A DNA stretch of 24,183 nucleotides from a virus, in the IMG/VR virus record IMGVR_UViG_3300003323_000353, positions 1-24,183 of that record. One strand, written 5' to 3'. The stretch's first letter is position 1. Every line of letters starts with the position of its first letter. Shown here piece after piece: positions 8,264 to 15,614 of the stretch. The notes beneath the pieces are model-generated. The model was not told the origin of the DNA. It worked only from the letters and a program-made list of their open reading frames with translations, and ran no database searches. Position numbers and translations under genes: made by a program.

Positions 8264-9043
8264 CTAGACGGCCCCCACGGTAGGAGGCGGGGCTTTCAAT
8301 TCCTCGAACATCTCGTCCATAGCGTCCTCGAACGTCGGATGCTCTTTTTTGGTCGGCACGGTGGTACTCGCGTCCCGAGCCTTGGAGTCGATCGTCGGAG
8401 GCGGCTCATTTCCTTCGGTGCTGGTCTCCTCGGTCGCGATCCCGGCGGCTTTCCGCGCGGCCGTGATCCAGTTCTGGAAGCCTTTGTACGCCTCATCGAA
8501 GTCGCCCTCTGCCGCGACCACGAACGGATGGAACGTGTCGGCATCGAGTCGAGGATTGCCCTCCTCGTCTTTCGGAAGCTCGTCTTTGTGCTCCTCTTTG
8601 ATGCGGTCGATTTCGCCGTAGTAGGCTTTTCTCGACTCCTCAAGCCGCTGGTTCTGGATCAACTCCTGAACCTCGGGCGGAAGCTGGTCGAACTCGACCG
8701 ATTTGTCCTCCGGTGCGTTCTCCTCGGTTTTGGTCACGTCCTCGGACGACGGCTGATTCTCCTCGGACTCGCCCTGAAGGATCGCAGCGAACGCGTCGGC
8801 TTTGTCCTCGCCGTAAAGCTCTTTGATCACCTGGATGGTGGTCGCAACCGGCTCCTCATGGAACTGTTCCCAGAGCAGCGAGGCGTCCCGATCCGGTTTG
8901 CTCTCCTGCTCGATCTTGGTCACGTACGGTTGTACTTTCTCGCCCAGGAACTCACTGACTGCCTCGCGGGTGGCCTCGTCCTCGAAAGCCGCCGCAAGAT
9001 CCGAGTCCCACGGGGCCGATTTCTCATTTGAGATATCGCTCAT
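8264..9043 (-). CDS. Scaffolding protein
   Basis: This 259-residue protein is strongly acidic and helical, without Cys. Its layout is typical of phage scaffolds: an acidic N-terminus (MSDISNEKSAPWDSDLAAAF), a long charged helix (LEESRKAYYGEIDRIKEEHK), a Ser/Thr/Pro linker, and a short C-terminal helix FEDAMDEMFEELKA that could bind the coat. It has an AGGAGG site before the ATG. It lies two genes before the capsid, as is usual. The assignment rests on composition and synteny. It would guide procapsid assembly and then leave. Confidence 0.65.
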   Translation of the reverse strand: MSDISNEKSAPWDSDLAAAFEDEATREAVSEFLGEKVQPYVTKIEQESKPDRDASLLWEQFHEEPVATTIQVIKELYGEDKADAFAAILQGESEENQPSSEDVTKTEENAPEDKSVEFDQLPPEVQELIQNQRLEESRKAYYGEIDRIKEEHKDELPKDEEGNPRLDADTFHPFVVAAEGDFDEAYKGFQNWITAARKAAGIATEETSTEGNEPPPTIDSKARDASTTVPTKKEHPTFEDAMDEMFEELKAPPPTVGAV

Positions 9044-9051
9044 GGTTCCTC

Positions 9052-9309
9052 CTATGCGTTTTTACTTTTGCTGGCCGACGCCTGCATCGCTTTGTGCGTT
9101 TCAGCGGCGGCTTGGTCGATACTCGCCGGTTCATGATCAGGTTGTTCCTCCTGACCGTGACCGAGTGCTTCTACCACCTGACGGAACAGGTCGGCGCATT
9201 GACTCACGTTCGCCAGCACTTCTTCACTGGCTCCTTCCTGACCGAGTGCGGTTGCCAGCTTCTCGGCGGCTCGCTCGGCGTCTACTGCTAGTGCATGTAC
9301 GTCTGCCAT
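9052..9309 (-). CDS. Small helical hypothetical protein, leaderless
   Basis: This 85-residue Ala/Glu-rich helical protein starts MADVHALAVDAERAAEKLAT. The start is set by a TGA-TATACT box ending 6 nt before ATG, with no ribosome site. The promoter follows directly on the stop of the upstream gene. It sits just before the scaffold gene, so it may begin the scaffold transcript. The function is not recognised. Confidence 0.6.
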   Translation of the reverse strand: MADVHALAVDAERAAEKLATALGQEGASEEVLANVSQCADLFRQVVEALGHGQEEQPDHEPASIDQAAAETHKAMQASASKSKNA

Positions 9310-9313
9310 GCGT

Positions 9314-9325
9314 GCAGTATATCAG
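9314..9325 (-). promoter_or_regulatory. Leaderless promoter CTGATATACTGC for the gene starting at 9309
   Basis: The 12-mer CTGATATACTGC on the minus strand is identical to the one at 10819-10830. In both cases the TATACT ends 6 nt before ATG. Confidence 0.6.
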
Positions 9326-9513
9326 TCCGAGTCCAGGGACTTCGGTATTTCTGCCTCATGCTCCATCAGCGTCCATTTGAGTTTGGATTCGATGTCACCG
9401 AATTCGGAGGGCAGGAATGCTCCCTCCCACAGCGGGCCGATGGCAGAGATGTCACCTTTGTCGTCACGCTCGAAACCGATCAATTCCACCTTCAGTTGAA
9501 GTGGCGCTACCAT
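9322..9513 (-). CDS. Small hypothetical protein
   Basis: This 63-residue protein is MVAPLQLKVELIGFERDD and so on. It has an AGGAGA ribosome site 6 nt before the ATG, which follows the stop of the appendage gene within 8 nt. Alternating hydrophobic residues suggest a small beta-rich fold. The family is not recognised. Confidence 0.55.
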   Translation of the reverse strand: MVAPLQLKVELIGFERDDKGDISAIGPLWEGAFLPSEFGDIESKLKWTLMEHEAEIPKSLDSD

Positions 9514-9521
9514 ACTGTCTC

Positions 9522-10472
9522 CTATGCTTGCGTGGCCAGGATGATCTCGGCGCCGGTCGCGAAGATGACCGCGAGTTGAGTTTTTCCTGAGCCGTTGTCT
9601 TTGATGTAAAGTCGGGCACCATCGGCAGGAGCGACGCTCGGGGTGGCGCGCTCTGCGAACTGTAGGAAGTTGTTGTTGGCGACGATGGCTCCGGCGCCAT
9701 TTTCAACGAAGATCGCGCCTTCTTCGTGAGATCCCTTGATGAACAGTGACTTTTTTGCCGAGGAATCGTCGCGGAACGCGGCATTGATGATCGCGCCTTC
9801 GTTGGCCGCATATCCCACGTCGAACTGACGCGAGAAGCCTTTACCAATCTGGAATGCGGCGGCGGAATCAGCGGTCCCGGCAGACCCGGCGTTGATCCAT
9901 ATGCCCATCGATTTCGACGGCGCATTGGCGACGTATGAGTCTGATGCTCCTGAACTGTTCAGTACCCGGATCTCAAGACCCTGCTGACCGGCACTGGTCG
10001 CCGTCTCACGGCTGGACTCAAGGTAGAGGGGGATCGCCCGACCGACACCGTTGTTCGTGACGCGCGCTCGCGCGAGGAGCGCTCCGGCATCAGGCGAGGC
10101 TTCGCCTCCGTTCGATTCGCCGGTATGCCATGCCATGAACGACCCGGCGACGATCTGTACCTGTGACCCGGCGAGACCCTTGATCGAACTACGGAAAGTG
10201 GTTGCGCCGTCCGGGCCATCGGTACCGACCGGACCCATCGCATTGACTTCCGCGCGGGTGGTGGCGTCGAACCGGGACAGTGATGCCGAGACACCGATCT
10301 TCACCGGCGAGGTCTGCGAGCCGTCGCGGAAGTCGAGCTTGTGCGCGGCAGGCGGCGTGGTTACCCGCGTGCCGAGGAGATCGCCTTCGGACCAGTCGGT
10401 GCTGAGGTTGATTTTTTTGAGGGCGTCTTTTAGGACCCCCTGCATCACATAGGTATCATCGCCGATCGACAT
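9522..10472 (-). CDS. Beta-rich virion appendage / head-fibre-like protein
   Basis: This 316-residue protein is rich in Gly, Ser, Ala and Asn with regular beta character. A Gly/Pro stretch at about 80-90 (MGPVGTDGPDGATTFRSS) resembles a short collagen-like or linker segment. The last 40 residues contain GARLYIKDNGSGKTQLAVIF followed by ATGAEI, a terminal motif common in phage fibre, spike and decoration proteins. It probably forms a trimeric surface appendage. Its location between portal and scaffold genes suggests a head fibre rather than a tail fibre, but receptor binding cannot be excluded. The start has an AAGGGG site 9 nt after the preceding stop. Confidence 0.55.
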   Translation of the reverse strand: MSIGDDTYVMQGVLKDALKKINLSTDWSEGDLLGTRVTTPPAAHKLDFRDGSQTSPVKIGVSASLSRFDATTRAEVNAMGPVGTDGPDGATTFRSSIKGLAGSQVQIVAGSFMAWHTGESNGGEASPDAGALLARARVTNNGVGRAIPLYLESSRETATSAGQQGLEIRVLNSSGASDSYVANAPSKSMGIWINAGSAGTADSAAAFQIGKGFSRQFDVGYAANEGAIINAAFRDDSSAKKSLFIKGSHEEGAIFVENGAGAIVANNNFLQFAERATPSVAPADGARLYIKDNGSGKTQLAVIFATGAEIILATQA

Positions 10473-10481
10473 CGGCGCCCC

Positions 10482-10814
10482 TTAGTCGTACCAGAGAGTT
10501 ACAGAAAGTTCCGCTGCGGTGACGCCTTCGGCATTGGTATCGGCAAGTTTTTTGACGATCGAATGTGCGATGCCTTTATAGAACGGGAATGGTCTTGAGA
10601 AATCTCGTTCTACCGTGGTGCCAGGCGGGACCGCGATGGCAAGAACAGGTTTGTCTTCCGCCAGGACCGGCGCTTCTGCCTTGTCATACAACTTGAGGAA
10701 CCTGACTTCGGTACCACCATTGGTGACGCTGTAGCCTTTCAGGCTGGAATCTTTGGTGGAGACCGATTTGAGGTTCTGATTGCCTTCAGATGCGAGTCGG
10801 TACGGTTTGGCCAT
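10482..10814 (-). CDS. Small putative virion protein (KLYDKA...P family-like)
   Basis: This 110-residue protein contains VRFLKLYDKAEAPVLAEDKP, then IAVPPGTTVERDF and an AHSIVKKLADTNAE segment. I have seen this arrangement of strand, KLY-x-KA-x-AP and 'Gia..i...ADT' in small beta-sandwich proteins of many phages, usually near head or fibre genes. Its precise role is not known to me. The start is defined by CTGATATACTGC ending 6 nt before ATG, with no ribosome site, so it is probably leaderless. The next gene, the appendage protein, starts 9 nt after its stop. Confidence 0.6.
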   Translation of the reverse strand: MAKPYRLASEGNQNLKSVSTKDSSLKGYSVTNGGTEVRFLKLYDKAEAPVLAEDKPVLAIAVPPGTTVERDFSRPFPFYKGIAHSIVKKLADTNAEGVTAAELSVTLWYD

Positions 10815-10818
10815 GTGC

Positions 10819-10830
10819 GCAGTATATCAG
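10819..10830 (-). promoter_or_regulatory. Leaderless promoter CTGATATACTGC for the gene starting at 10814
   Basis: This extended -10 TGA-TATACT on the minus strand lies just after the portal stop. It is identical over 12 bases to the box at 9314-9325. Confidence 0.6.
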
Positions 10831-10831
10831 G

Positions 10832-12748
10832 TTATTCGATGATCCGAGGCGGAAGTCGCTCAGGTTCCTGTGGTGGTTCTTCACCGTTGAGCGGCTGTTC
10901 GGTCGCAGGCTGTTGCTGCTGACCTTGCTGTTCCTGACCGGGATTCGCACCCTGGGCCACCGCCATGCGGACTGCCTGCTTGTGAAGCTCGGCCAGCCAC
11001 AGTTCTTCATGCATCTGGCAGTGGAACTCGAACTTCTGCTTGATCTCCATCGAAAGCTGCTCGTACTCGGCGGTTTTCCGGTAGTTGTTGTGCTCCTTCA
11101 GGTGGAGTTCGTGGTTGTCCCAGGAGTTCGGTTTGATCGCCGTACCGTCACTGCCGTCGATGCCTTTGTTCTGGGCCATCGTCAGGTTCTCGGCGCGGGC
11201 GGCGCGCACGTCATACATCCTCGACGGATTGAGGCTGGCGGTCGGCAGATCCATCAGTTCCGCCATCACTTCAGGATCGCGGATGATACCCTGCTGCCAG
11301 AGTTCGGTCGCCTGCTGGATACGAGCGGCGCGGCTGTCGGCGAGGCCGGTACCCATGTTGATGCGGATGCGGACGCCAGGTTTGATCTGCTCGGCCATGA
11401 AGCGCTGAACCTCGGGTAGCCCCTCGCGGCTGTAGGTCTGGATCACGACCTCTTCATCGCGGTACTGCTTCAGCAGCATGAGCGCCTGCCAACAGCCACG
11501 GCCGAGCGCGGCCTTGATCGAGCGGCGTAGCTCGGCGAGATGTGAGTCGTCGGTGTTTTGAAGCATCTCGATCGCTTGCGCGGCCTCGACGCGCCCAGGG
11601 ACTTCGCCGTTGCTAACCTGATGCTGGCCCGCCACGTCCATCATCTCTTCCCTGATCCACGTACCATCGGTGTTCTCTGGGAAGACGCTGGGCTGAAGGA
11701 TTTCGGGTTTGTACTGTCCGCCGTTGGAGTTGCCGCGTAGGATCTGGTTCGCGCTGTCGTCCGGCGGTGCCTCAAGCTCCAACTCCTCGGGAATCCACCA
11801 CTTCGGGTTGGAGAAAGCCTGTCGCACCTGGATTCGCTGCGAGTGGTATTTGTTCAACTCCATCTGCGGTGAACGTAGGTATTTCACCGTGCAGGTGGTA
11901 TGAGGACTACCGGGCCTCGGGATGGCTCCGATGAGGGTGAATGGGAGTTGTTTGTGGGCGTAGGGGAAAGAACGAGGAGCAACGAGAATATCCTTCCCAC
12001 TCCACACCACAAACAACCCCTCTGGCCAGCGTGAGTCAGTCGCCGGTTTCACCCAAAGCTCGTTCACCAGTGCTCCTTCGAGAACCGGCGCCATGCCCAT
12101 GTCTCGCAGAAGTGCAGCTTTCTCAAGGTCCGTTTTCGAGATGCTCGTAGGTTGTACTTCGACCCCGTACATCTCTTTGATCTGTTTCACGTCCATGTAC
12201 TGCTCATGGATGATGTAACGAACCGAGCGCCAGCGTTTCGCGTACGGGTCGATGTAGATTTCCAACGGCGAACAACTCATGATGTCGGGACGTTTCTCGG
12301 TCGCGTCATACGTCCACTTCAGATAAGCCTCACCACCGGCGAGCGCCCAGAGGGCGGCGTCCGACAACTCGCCGTCGATATCGGCGACCTCAGGTTGACC
12401 GAGCCACTTCAGGTACGCCCCCGCGACCGAGGCCAGGGAGATGTCGATCGGGTCTTCGGAGGCGGGCAGCACGTCAGGTTGCGGACGATCCTTGAGCGCG
12501 GCGGCGTGCTGCTTGACCACGAAGTGCATGATCTTGTTCGCCACCGGGCGCGGCTGTTTCTGTTCGCCTTTTTTGCGAGGGATGCCTCGCAGCGAGTTTG
12601 ATTCCGCCGACCATTCGACGTATTGGTTGTCGAGGAAGAAAGCGATGTTCAGCAGCACGTCTTTGTCAAATGGCAGACGCGCGCGTGCAGCGTTCAGCTT
12701 GATCTGCTCGTACTCAAGGTTGGGATTTCCGCGACCGAAGGCTGCCAT
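10832..12748 (-). CDS. Portal protein
   Basis: This 638-residue protein has a size and layout matching P22-type portals. Features include an N-terminal helical domain, the conserved stretch ALWALAGGEAYLKWTYDATE and then CSPLEIYIDPYAKRW, a stem region near LRSPQMELNKYHSQRIQVR, and GEVPGRVEAAQAIEMLQ. It ends in a Gln/Pro/Glu-rich disordered tail. The ATG follows the upstream TAG with no gap. It forms the dodecameric ring at the packaging vertex, binding terminase during packaging and the adaptor (4936-5619) afterwards. Position after the large terminase supports the call. Confidence 0.75.
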   Translation of the reverse strand: MAAFGRGNPNLEYEQIKLNAARARLPFDKDVLLNIAFFLDNQYVEWSAESNSLRGIPRKKGEQKQPRPVANKIMHFVVKQHAAALKDRPQPDVLPASEDPIDISLASVAGAYLKWLGQPEVADIDGELSDAALWALAGGEAYLKWTYDATEKRPDIMSCSPLEIYIDPYAKRWRSVRYIIHEQYMDVKQIKEMYGVEVQPTSISKTDLEKAALLRDMGMAPVLEGALVNELWVKPATDSRWPEGLFVVWSGKDILVAPRSFPYAHKQLPFTLIGAIPRPGSPHTTCTVKYLRSPQMELNKYHSQRIQVRQAFSNPKWWIPEELELEAPPDDSANQILRGNSNGGQYKPEILQPSVFPENTDGTWIREEMMDVAGQHQVSNGEVPGRVEAAQAIEMLQNTDDSHLAELRRSIKAALGRGCWQALMLLKQYRDEEVVIQTYSREGLPEVQRFMAEQIKPGVRIRINMGTGLADSRAARIQQATELWQQGIIRDPEVMAELMDLPTASLNPSRMYDVRAARAENLTMAQNKGIDGSDGTAIKPNSWDNHELHLKEHNNYRKTAEYEQLSMEIKQKFEFHCQMHEELWLAELHKQAVRMAVAQGANPGQEQQGQQQQPATEQPLNGEEPPQEPERLPPRIIE

Positions 12749-13021
12749 CTAGATCTGGATGATCGACGCCTCGGTCTCCTCGATCACATCCTCGTCGGGG
12801 ATGTCGATGACCGGAGGCTCGTCAGGGGTCAGTGCGATGCCGCATTCCCCGACGCAATGCTCACAAAGCACTGCGTGAGGTGAAAGATTGTCGTCGGTGG
12901 TGGTCGGCGTGAAGATCACATACGGGCCGCGAGTTTCGTCACTCCCTCTCGGGTGACAGAGGCATCCCGCGCCGCCGGTGGTCTCGTTCGGATTCTCGTC
13001 GCTTATATGGAATTGACTCAT
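12749..13021 (-). CDS. Small Cys-containing hypothetical protein, leaderless
   Basis: This 90-residue protein has a Cys-rich N-terminal half (GCLCHPRG, then CEHCVGEC) that could bind a metal ion, and an acidic C-terminal half (IDIPDEDVIEETEAS). The start follows GATATACT by 7 nt without a ribosome site, so it is probably leaderless. The promoter lies inside the last codons of the terminase gene. The family is not recognised. It lies between terminase and portal. Confidence 0.6.
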   Translation of the reverse strand: MSQFHISDENPNETTGGAGCLCHPRGSDETRGPYVIFTPTTTDDNLSPHAVLCEHCVGECGIALTPDEPPVIDIPDEDVIEETEASIIQI

Positions 13022-13026
13022 GTGCC

Positions 13027-14433
13027 CTAGTATATCGCAGCTTCACGCTTGGCTGCGAGTTCCTTCTTGATCTGTCGCGTGACTTCTTCACCGAGCGTTT
13101 CCGGCGGCTTCAGCGGCTCAGGATTCCGCGTACTGACGAATCGCGACGAGAGGTACTGAGCACAGTCCACCAGGTCGTCGTCCTTCTTCAGCGGGCGCTC
13201 AGGGGCATCGACACCACGCTGCTTCATCGCGGTTGACAGATCCTCCCACTGGTAGTTCTTGATCGCTTCGTAGGTCTGTGGACACTCCTGCGTCAGCAGG
13301 AAGCGACGACCGGCGATCAACTGACCAAGCATCGGGATACGGTCTTTGTGATCCTTCGGTCCCTTGGTGAAGTTGAACCCGAGGCGGCGGTACTGTTCGT
13401 TGAGGCCCATGTTGGAGCCCCGGTCACGCGTCCACATGGCGACGGGATCGGCGACCCGCCAGCGCGGTTTCATCCGCTTGTGTGCCTCGATCAGTCGCCA
13501 AGCCTTGGCGTGCTGCTGTGCCGCCTGACCGGACTCTCGGTACTCGGCCACACCGACAAGTGAGCGCTTATGGCCTGATATCGTCCCGTCGTAGTCCACA
13601 ACGACCCAAAGCCCTGCGGTCGGATTACGGGTGCCAGGATCAACCGCCATCCAGTAAGTCTGTGCGTTCGACGTAAGTTTAAGCTCGTCGCGCAGAACGT
13701 GTTCGTCCCAGTTCCATTCCTCGTAGATCTGTCCGGCAAAGTCATCGAACGTGCAGAGCACGTATCGACGTATCCACTGCTCTGGATATTGCAGAAGGTA
13801 GTCAAAATACTCCTCGGGTAGGTAAGGGTTGTCGAAGCTGGTGGAGCGGAAGAAGTCTACCCCATCCTTTTTCGTATCCGGGTTGACTGCTCGACGCCAT
13901 AGCCAATTATGTCCCGCAGGGTTAGAAGCACACCAAACGCCTCGTCGCCCGATATCTCCATGACCGAGTGCAGCAGCCTCCGGGGTCGGCTCGCGCTGTC
14001 GAACGCGCGACAGCAGACCTTGGTAACTCTCTTCATCGAACTCATCCGCCTCGTCTATCGCCAAGAACCCGATGTTCAGTGACTTGTGTTTCTGCCAATC
14101 GTCCACCGACCTGAACAGTACCTTGGAGCCGTTGGGGAAGGTGAACGACTCTACGTGTCCGCCGGTTCGACGGATCTCCCCAGCCTTGTATAGCTCGTTT
14201 GGAAGTATCTCGAAAAAGACCTGCTCGGTGGAATCGCGAAGCTCGGGTGCGGTCTTACGTGCGACCATCCCTCGGATGCCGGGGAATTCGAGACACCACG
14301 CGATGGCCTCTGCGCAGAGCGCCCAACTCTTGCCGCTGCCGAAGGCGCCGAACAAGAATCTCTCGGGAGCGATCGATTCGTGGAAGGGCGCATGGATCGG
14401 GATCGGCCGATAGTCGAAGTTAACTACCGTCAT
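13027..14433 (-). CDS. terL: Terminase large subunit
   Basis: This 468-residue packaging motor has all expected motifs. Walker A is GAFGSGKS (residues 29-36), Walker B is FLAIDEA (123-129, Asp127-Glu128), and a coupling motif ASNP lies at 169-172. The RNase H-like nuclease domain begins at WMAVDPGT with Asp265, and a later acidic cluster DDDLVD lies at about 418-423. It cuts concatemers and pumps DNA through the portal using ATP. It overlaps the preceding candidate small terminase by 14 nt, so the two are probably translationally coupled. The length is typical of the family. Confidence 0.92.
   Translation of the reverse strand: MTVVNFDYRPIPIHAPFHESIAPERFLFGAFGSGKSWALCAEAIAWCLEFPGIRGMVARKTAPELRDSTEQVFFEILPNELYKAGEIRRTGGHVESFTFPNGSKVLFRSVDDWQKHKSLNIGFLAIDEADEFDEESYQGLLSRVRQREPTPEAAALGHGDIGRRGVWCASNPAGHNWLWRRAVNPDTKKDGVDFFRSTSFDNPYLPEEYFDYLLQYPEQWIRRYVLCTFDDFAGQIYEEWNWDEHVLRDELKLTSNAQTYWMAVDPGTRNPTAGLWVVVDYDGTISGHKRSLVGVAEYRESGQAAQQHAKAWRLIEAHKRMKPRWRVADPVAMWTRDRGSNMGLNEQYRRLGFNFTKGPKDHKDRIPMLGQLIAGRRFLLTQECPQTYEAIKNYQWEDLSTAMKQRGVDAPERPLKKDDDLVDCAQYLSSRFVSTRNPEPLKPPETLGEEVTRQIKKELAAKREAAIY
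13029..13034 (-). promoter_or_regulatory. Leaderless -10 box (TATACT) for the gene starting at 13021
   Basis: TATACT on the minus strand overlaps the end of the terminase gene (its last codons and TAG). It ends 7 nt before ATG. Confidence 0.5.
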
Positions 14434-15079
14434 GGTCTTTCAGGAACGCCTCGGCTCGGGCGCGCTGTTTCGCGTAGCAGTCCAGGCACCTGGTCGAGTT
14501 GGCGGCGAACTCGTCGGACGGTGCCTCACGTCCGCACACGTCACACGTCTTGACCACGATAGCCTCATCGACGTGCTCAGGCTCGGAGTTGTCCACGTCG
14601 CCCTCGACGTACGCAGGACGCGGAAGATCGAAGTTGACCACGATCGGCTGACTGCGATCCTCGTCGGGCGGTCGGACGATGGCCTGATGCCCGACCGTGT
14701 ACTTCATTATCAGCGTGTACGCGCGCTGCCTGATCGTGGCGTCGTCAGATGCCAGGTCATCTTCAATCGCGGCGACTGCCCTGGGGGTGAGACCGACCAG
14801 GTTGCCGATAGCTTTGAGCGTGTCTTCGGTGATGCTTTCTCGGACAACGGGCCGTACCTCCTCCTCGATCACTTTGTGGAGAACATCATCCTGTTCTCCA
14901 CGAATCCGCTCGGACAACTCTTTCTGAGCCTCCGGCAGGGCGCGTTCTTCGCCACGTTCTTTCTGCTGCCGTTTCAAGCGCCGGGAACGTTTCGATCGGC
15001 AGTTGGGCGAACAGGTTTTCGCGTGCGGACCTTTGCCCGCCAATGAAGTCCCACACTCGCTACAGGTTCGTGACGCCAT
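14420..15079 (-). CDS. Candidate terminase small subunit with zinc-finger ends
   Basis: This 219-residue protein is immediately upstream of and overlapping terL. The N-terminus has a zinc-finger-like CSECGTS...CSPNCRSKRSRR, and the C-terminus has CDVCGRE...CLDCYAK. The middle is helical (VGLTPRAVAAIEDDLASD, IRQRAYTLIMKYTVG) and resembles the helical part of small terminases. DNA recognition for packaging is inferred from synteny and the finger-like ends. ATG 15079 is preferred over an upstream TTG at 15097 because TGC-TATACT (15088-15093) lies 8 nt before it. A generic zinc-finger protein is the alternative. Confidence 0.55.
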   Translation of the reverse strand: MASRTCSECGTSLAGKGPHAKTCSPNCRSKRSRRLKRQQKERGEERALPEAQKELSERIRGEQDDVLHKVIEEEVRPVVRESITEDTLKAIGNLVGLTPRAVAAIEDDLASDDATIRQRAYTLIMKYTVGHQAIVRPPDEDRSQPIVVNFDLPRPAYVEGDVDNSEPEHVDEAIVVKTCDVCGREAPSDEFAANSTRCLDCYAKQRARAEAFLKDHDGS

Positions 15080-15087
15080 CGCGTCAC

Positions 15088-15093
15088 AGTATA
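15088..15093 (-). promoter_or_regulatory. Leaderless extended -10 (TGC-TATACT) before the terminase pair
   Basis: TATACT preceded by TGC on the minus strand ends 8 nt before ATG 15079. It lies between tRNA-Trp and the gene, so it can drive the packaging genes independently of tRNA transcription. Confidence 0.5.
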
Positions 15094-15098
15094 GCAAA

Positions 15099-15170
15099 CA
15101 GGGAAGCTGGGACTCGAACCCAGAGTTGCAGTTTTGGAGACTGCCGTGTTGACATTGACACTACTTCCCA
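15099..15170 (-). tRNA. tRNA-Trp (anticodon CCA)
   Basis: On the minus strand there is a D-arm GTGT/ACAC, an anticodon stem GCAGT/ACTGC with loop CTCCAAA, and a T-arm CTGGG/CCCAG with TTCGAGT. The acceptor stem has six pairs (GGGAAG/CTTCCC) and a T-T mismatch at the end. No CCA is encoded. Anticodon CCA reads UGG. Confidence 0.85.
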
Positions 15171-15242
15171 CTGGTCGGCAGGGATCGAACCTGCGTATAC
15201 CCGATTAACAGTCGGGCGCTTTGCCATCTAAGCTACGACCCA
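15171..15242 (-). tRNA. tRNA-Asn (anticodon GTT)
   Basis: The D-arm is GCTT/AAGC, the anticodon stem CCCGA/TCGGG with loop CTGTTAA, and the T-arm GCAGG/CCTGC with TTCGATC. The acceptor stem pairs well only at its inner five positions (GGTCG/CGACC); the outer two are G-A and T-G. It is directly adjacent to tRNA-Trp. Confidence 0.85.
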
Positions 15243-15246
15243 TCAG

Positions 15247-15321
15247 TCGCGGTGACAGGATTTGAACCTGTGGCCTCCCGCTCCCAAAGCGGGCGCTCTG
15301 GCCAGACTGAGCTACACCACG
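15247..15321 (-). tRNA. tRNA-Pro (anticodon TGG)
   Basis: The seven-pair acceptor CGTGGTG/CACCGCG is complete (one G-T pair). The D-arm is GCTC/GAGC, the anticodon stem CCCGC/GCGGG with loop TTTGGGA, and the T-arm ACAGG/CCTGT with TTCAAAT. The discriminator base is A and no CCA is encoded. It is the first of three clustered tRNAs. Confidence 0.92.
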
Positions 15322-15325
15322 AAGT

Positions 15326-15358
15326 AGCCCGACCCTACACTGAGAGTAGGGTCGGGCT
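15326..15358 (-). terminator. Perfect 13-bp hairpin between a small gene and the tRNA cluster
   Basis: AGCCCGACCCTAC and GTAGGGTCGGGCT pair perfectly around a 7-nt loop. On the minus strand it ends 4 nt before the tRNA-Pro 5' end and is not followed by a T-run. It may protect an mRNA 3' end or guide tRNA processing rather than act as a classical terminator. Confidence 0.5.
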
Positions 15359-15425
15359 AAGTAAAATGCCTTCTTCAGGACTCCTAGGCCGGAGTGGTTG
15401 GATAGGCATCACCCCCTCTCGGGGA

Positions 15426-15608
15426 TCAGGTAGCGGTCTTGATCGCCGAGGTCGGCACCGTGACTTCGATACCATTCGGCAGCGCAGCTTCGATCCGCGC
15501 TTTGGCAAGAGCCGCCCGTGCTTCGTTCTGTGCCTGGGACTGCGGCGAGGCATAGTTGGCCTTGGTCGCAGCGGCCGTATCAGGCGAAAGTACGATTGGG
15601 ACAGCCAT
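15426..15608 (-). CDS. Small Ala-rich hypothetical protein
   Basis: This 60-residue protein is MAVPIVLSPDTAAATKANYA followed by an Ala/Gln-rich helix and the end PNGIEVTVPTSAIKTAT. It has a very strong AGGAGGTGATC ribosome site and a consensus TGG-TATAAT promoter (15646-15651), so expression should be high. A perfect 16-bp palindrome sits across the predicted transcription start. The family is not recognised. It is followed by a strong hairpin and then the tRNAs. Confidence 0.65.
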   Translation of the reverse strand: MAVPIVLSPDTAAATKANYASPQSQAQNEARAALAKARIEAALPNGIEVTVPTSAIKTAT

Positions 15609-15614
15609 TCTGGA

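Noticed and set aside
12152-12752. Long plus-strand frames antisense to the portal gene, and similar antisense frames throughout the late arm
   Set aside because: They mirror strongly supported structural genes, lack ribosome sites and show shadow-like composition.
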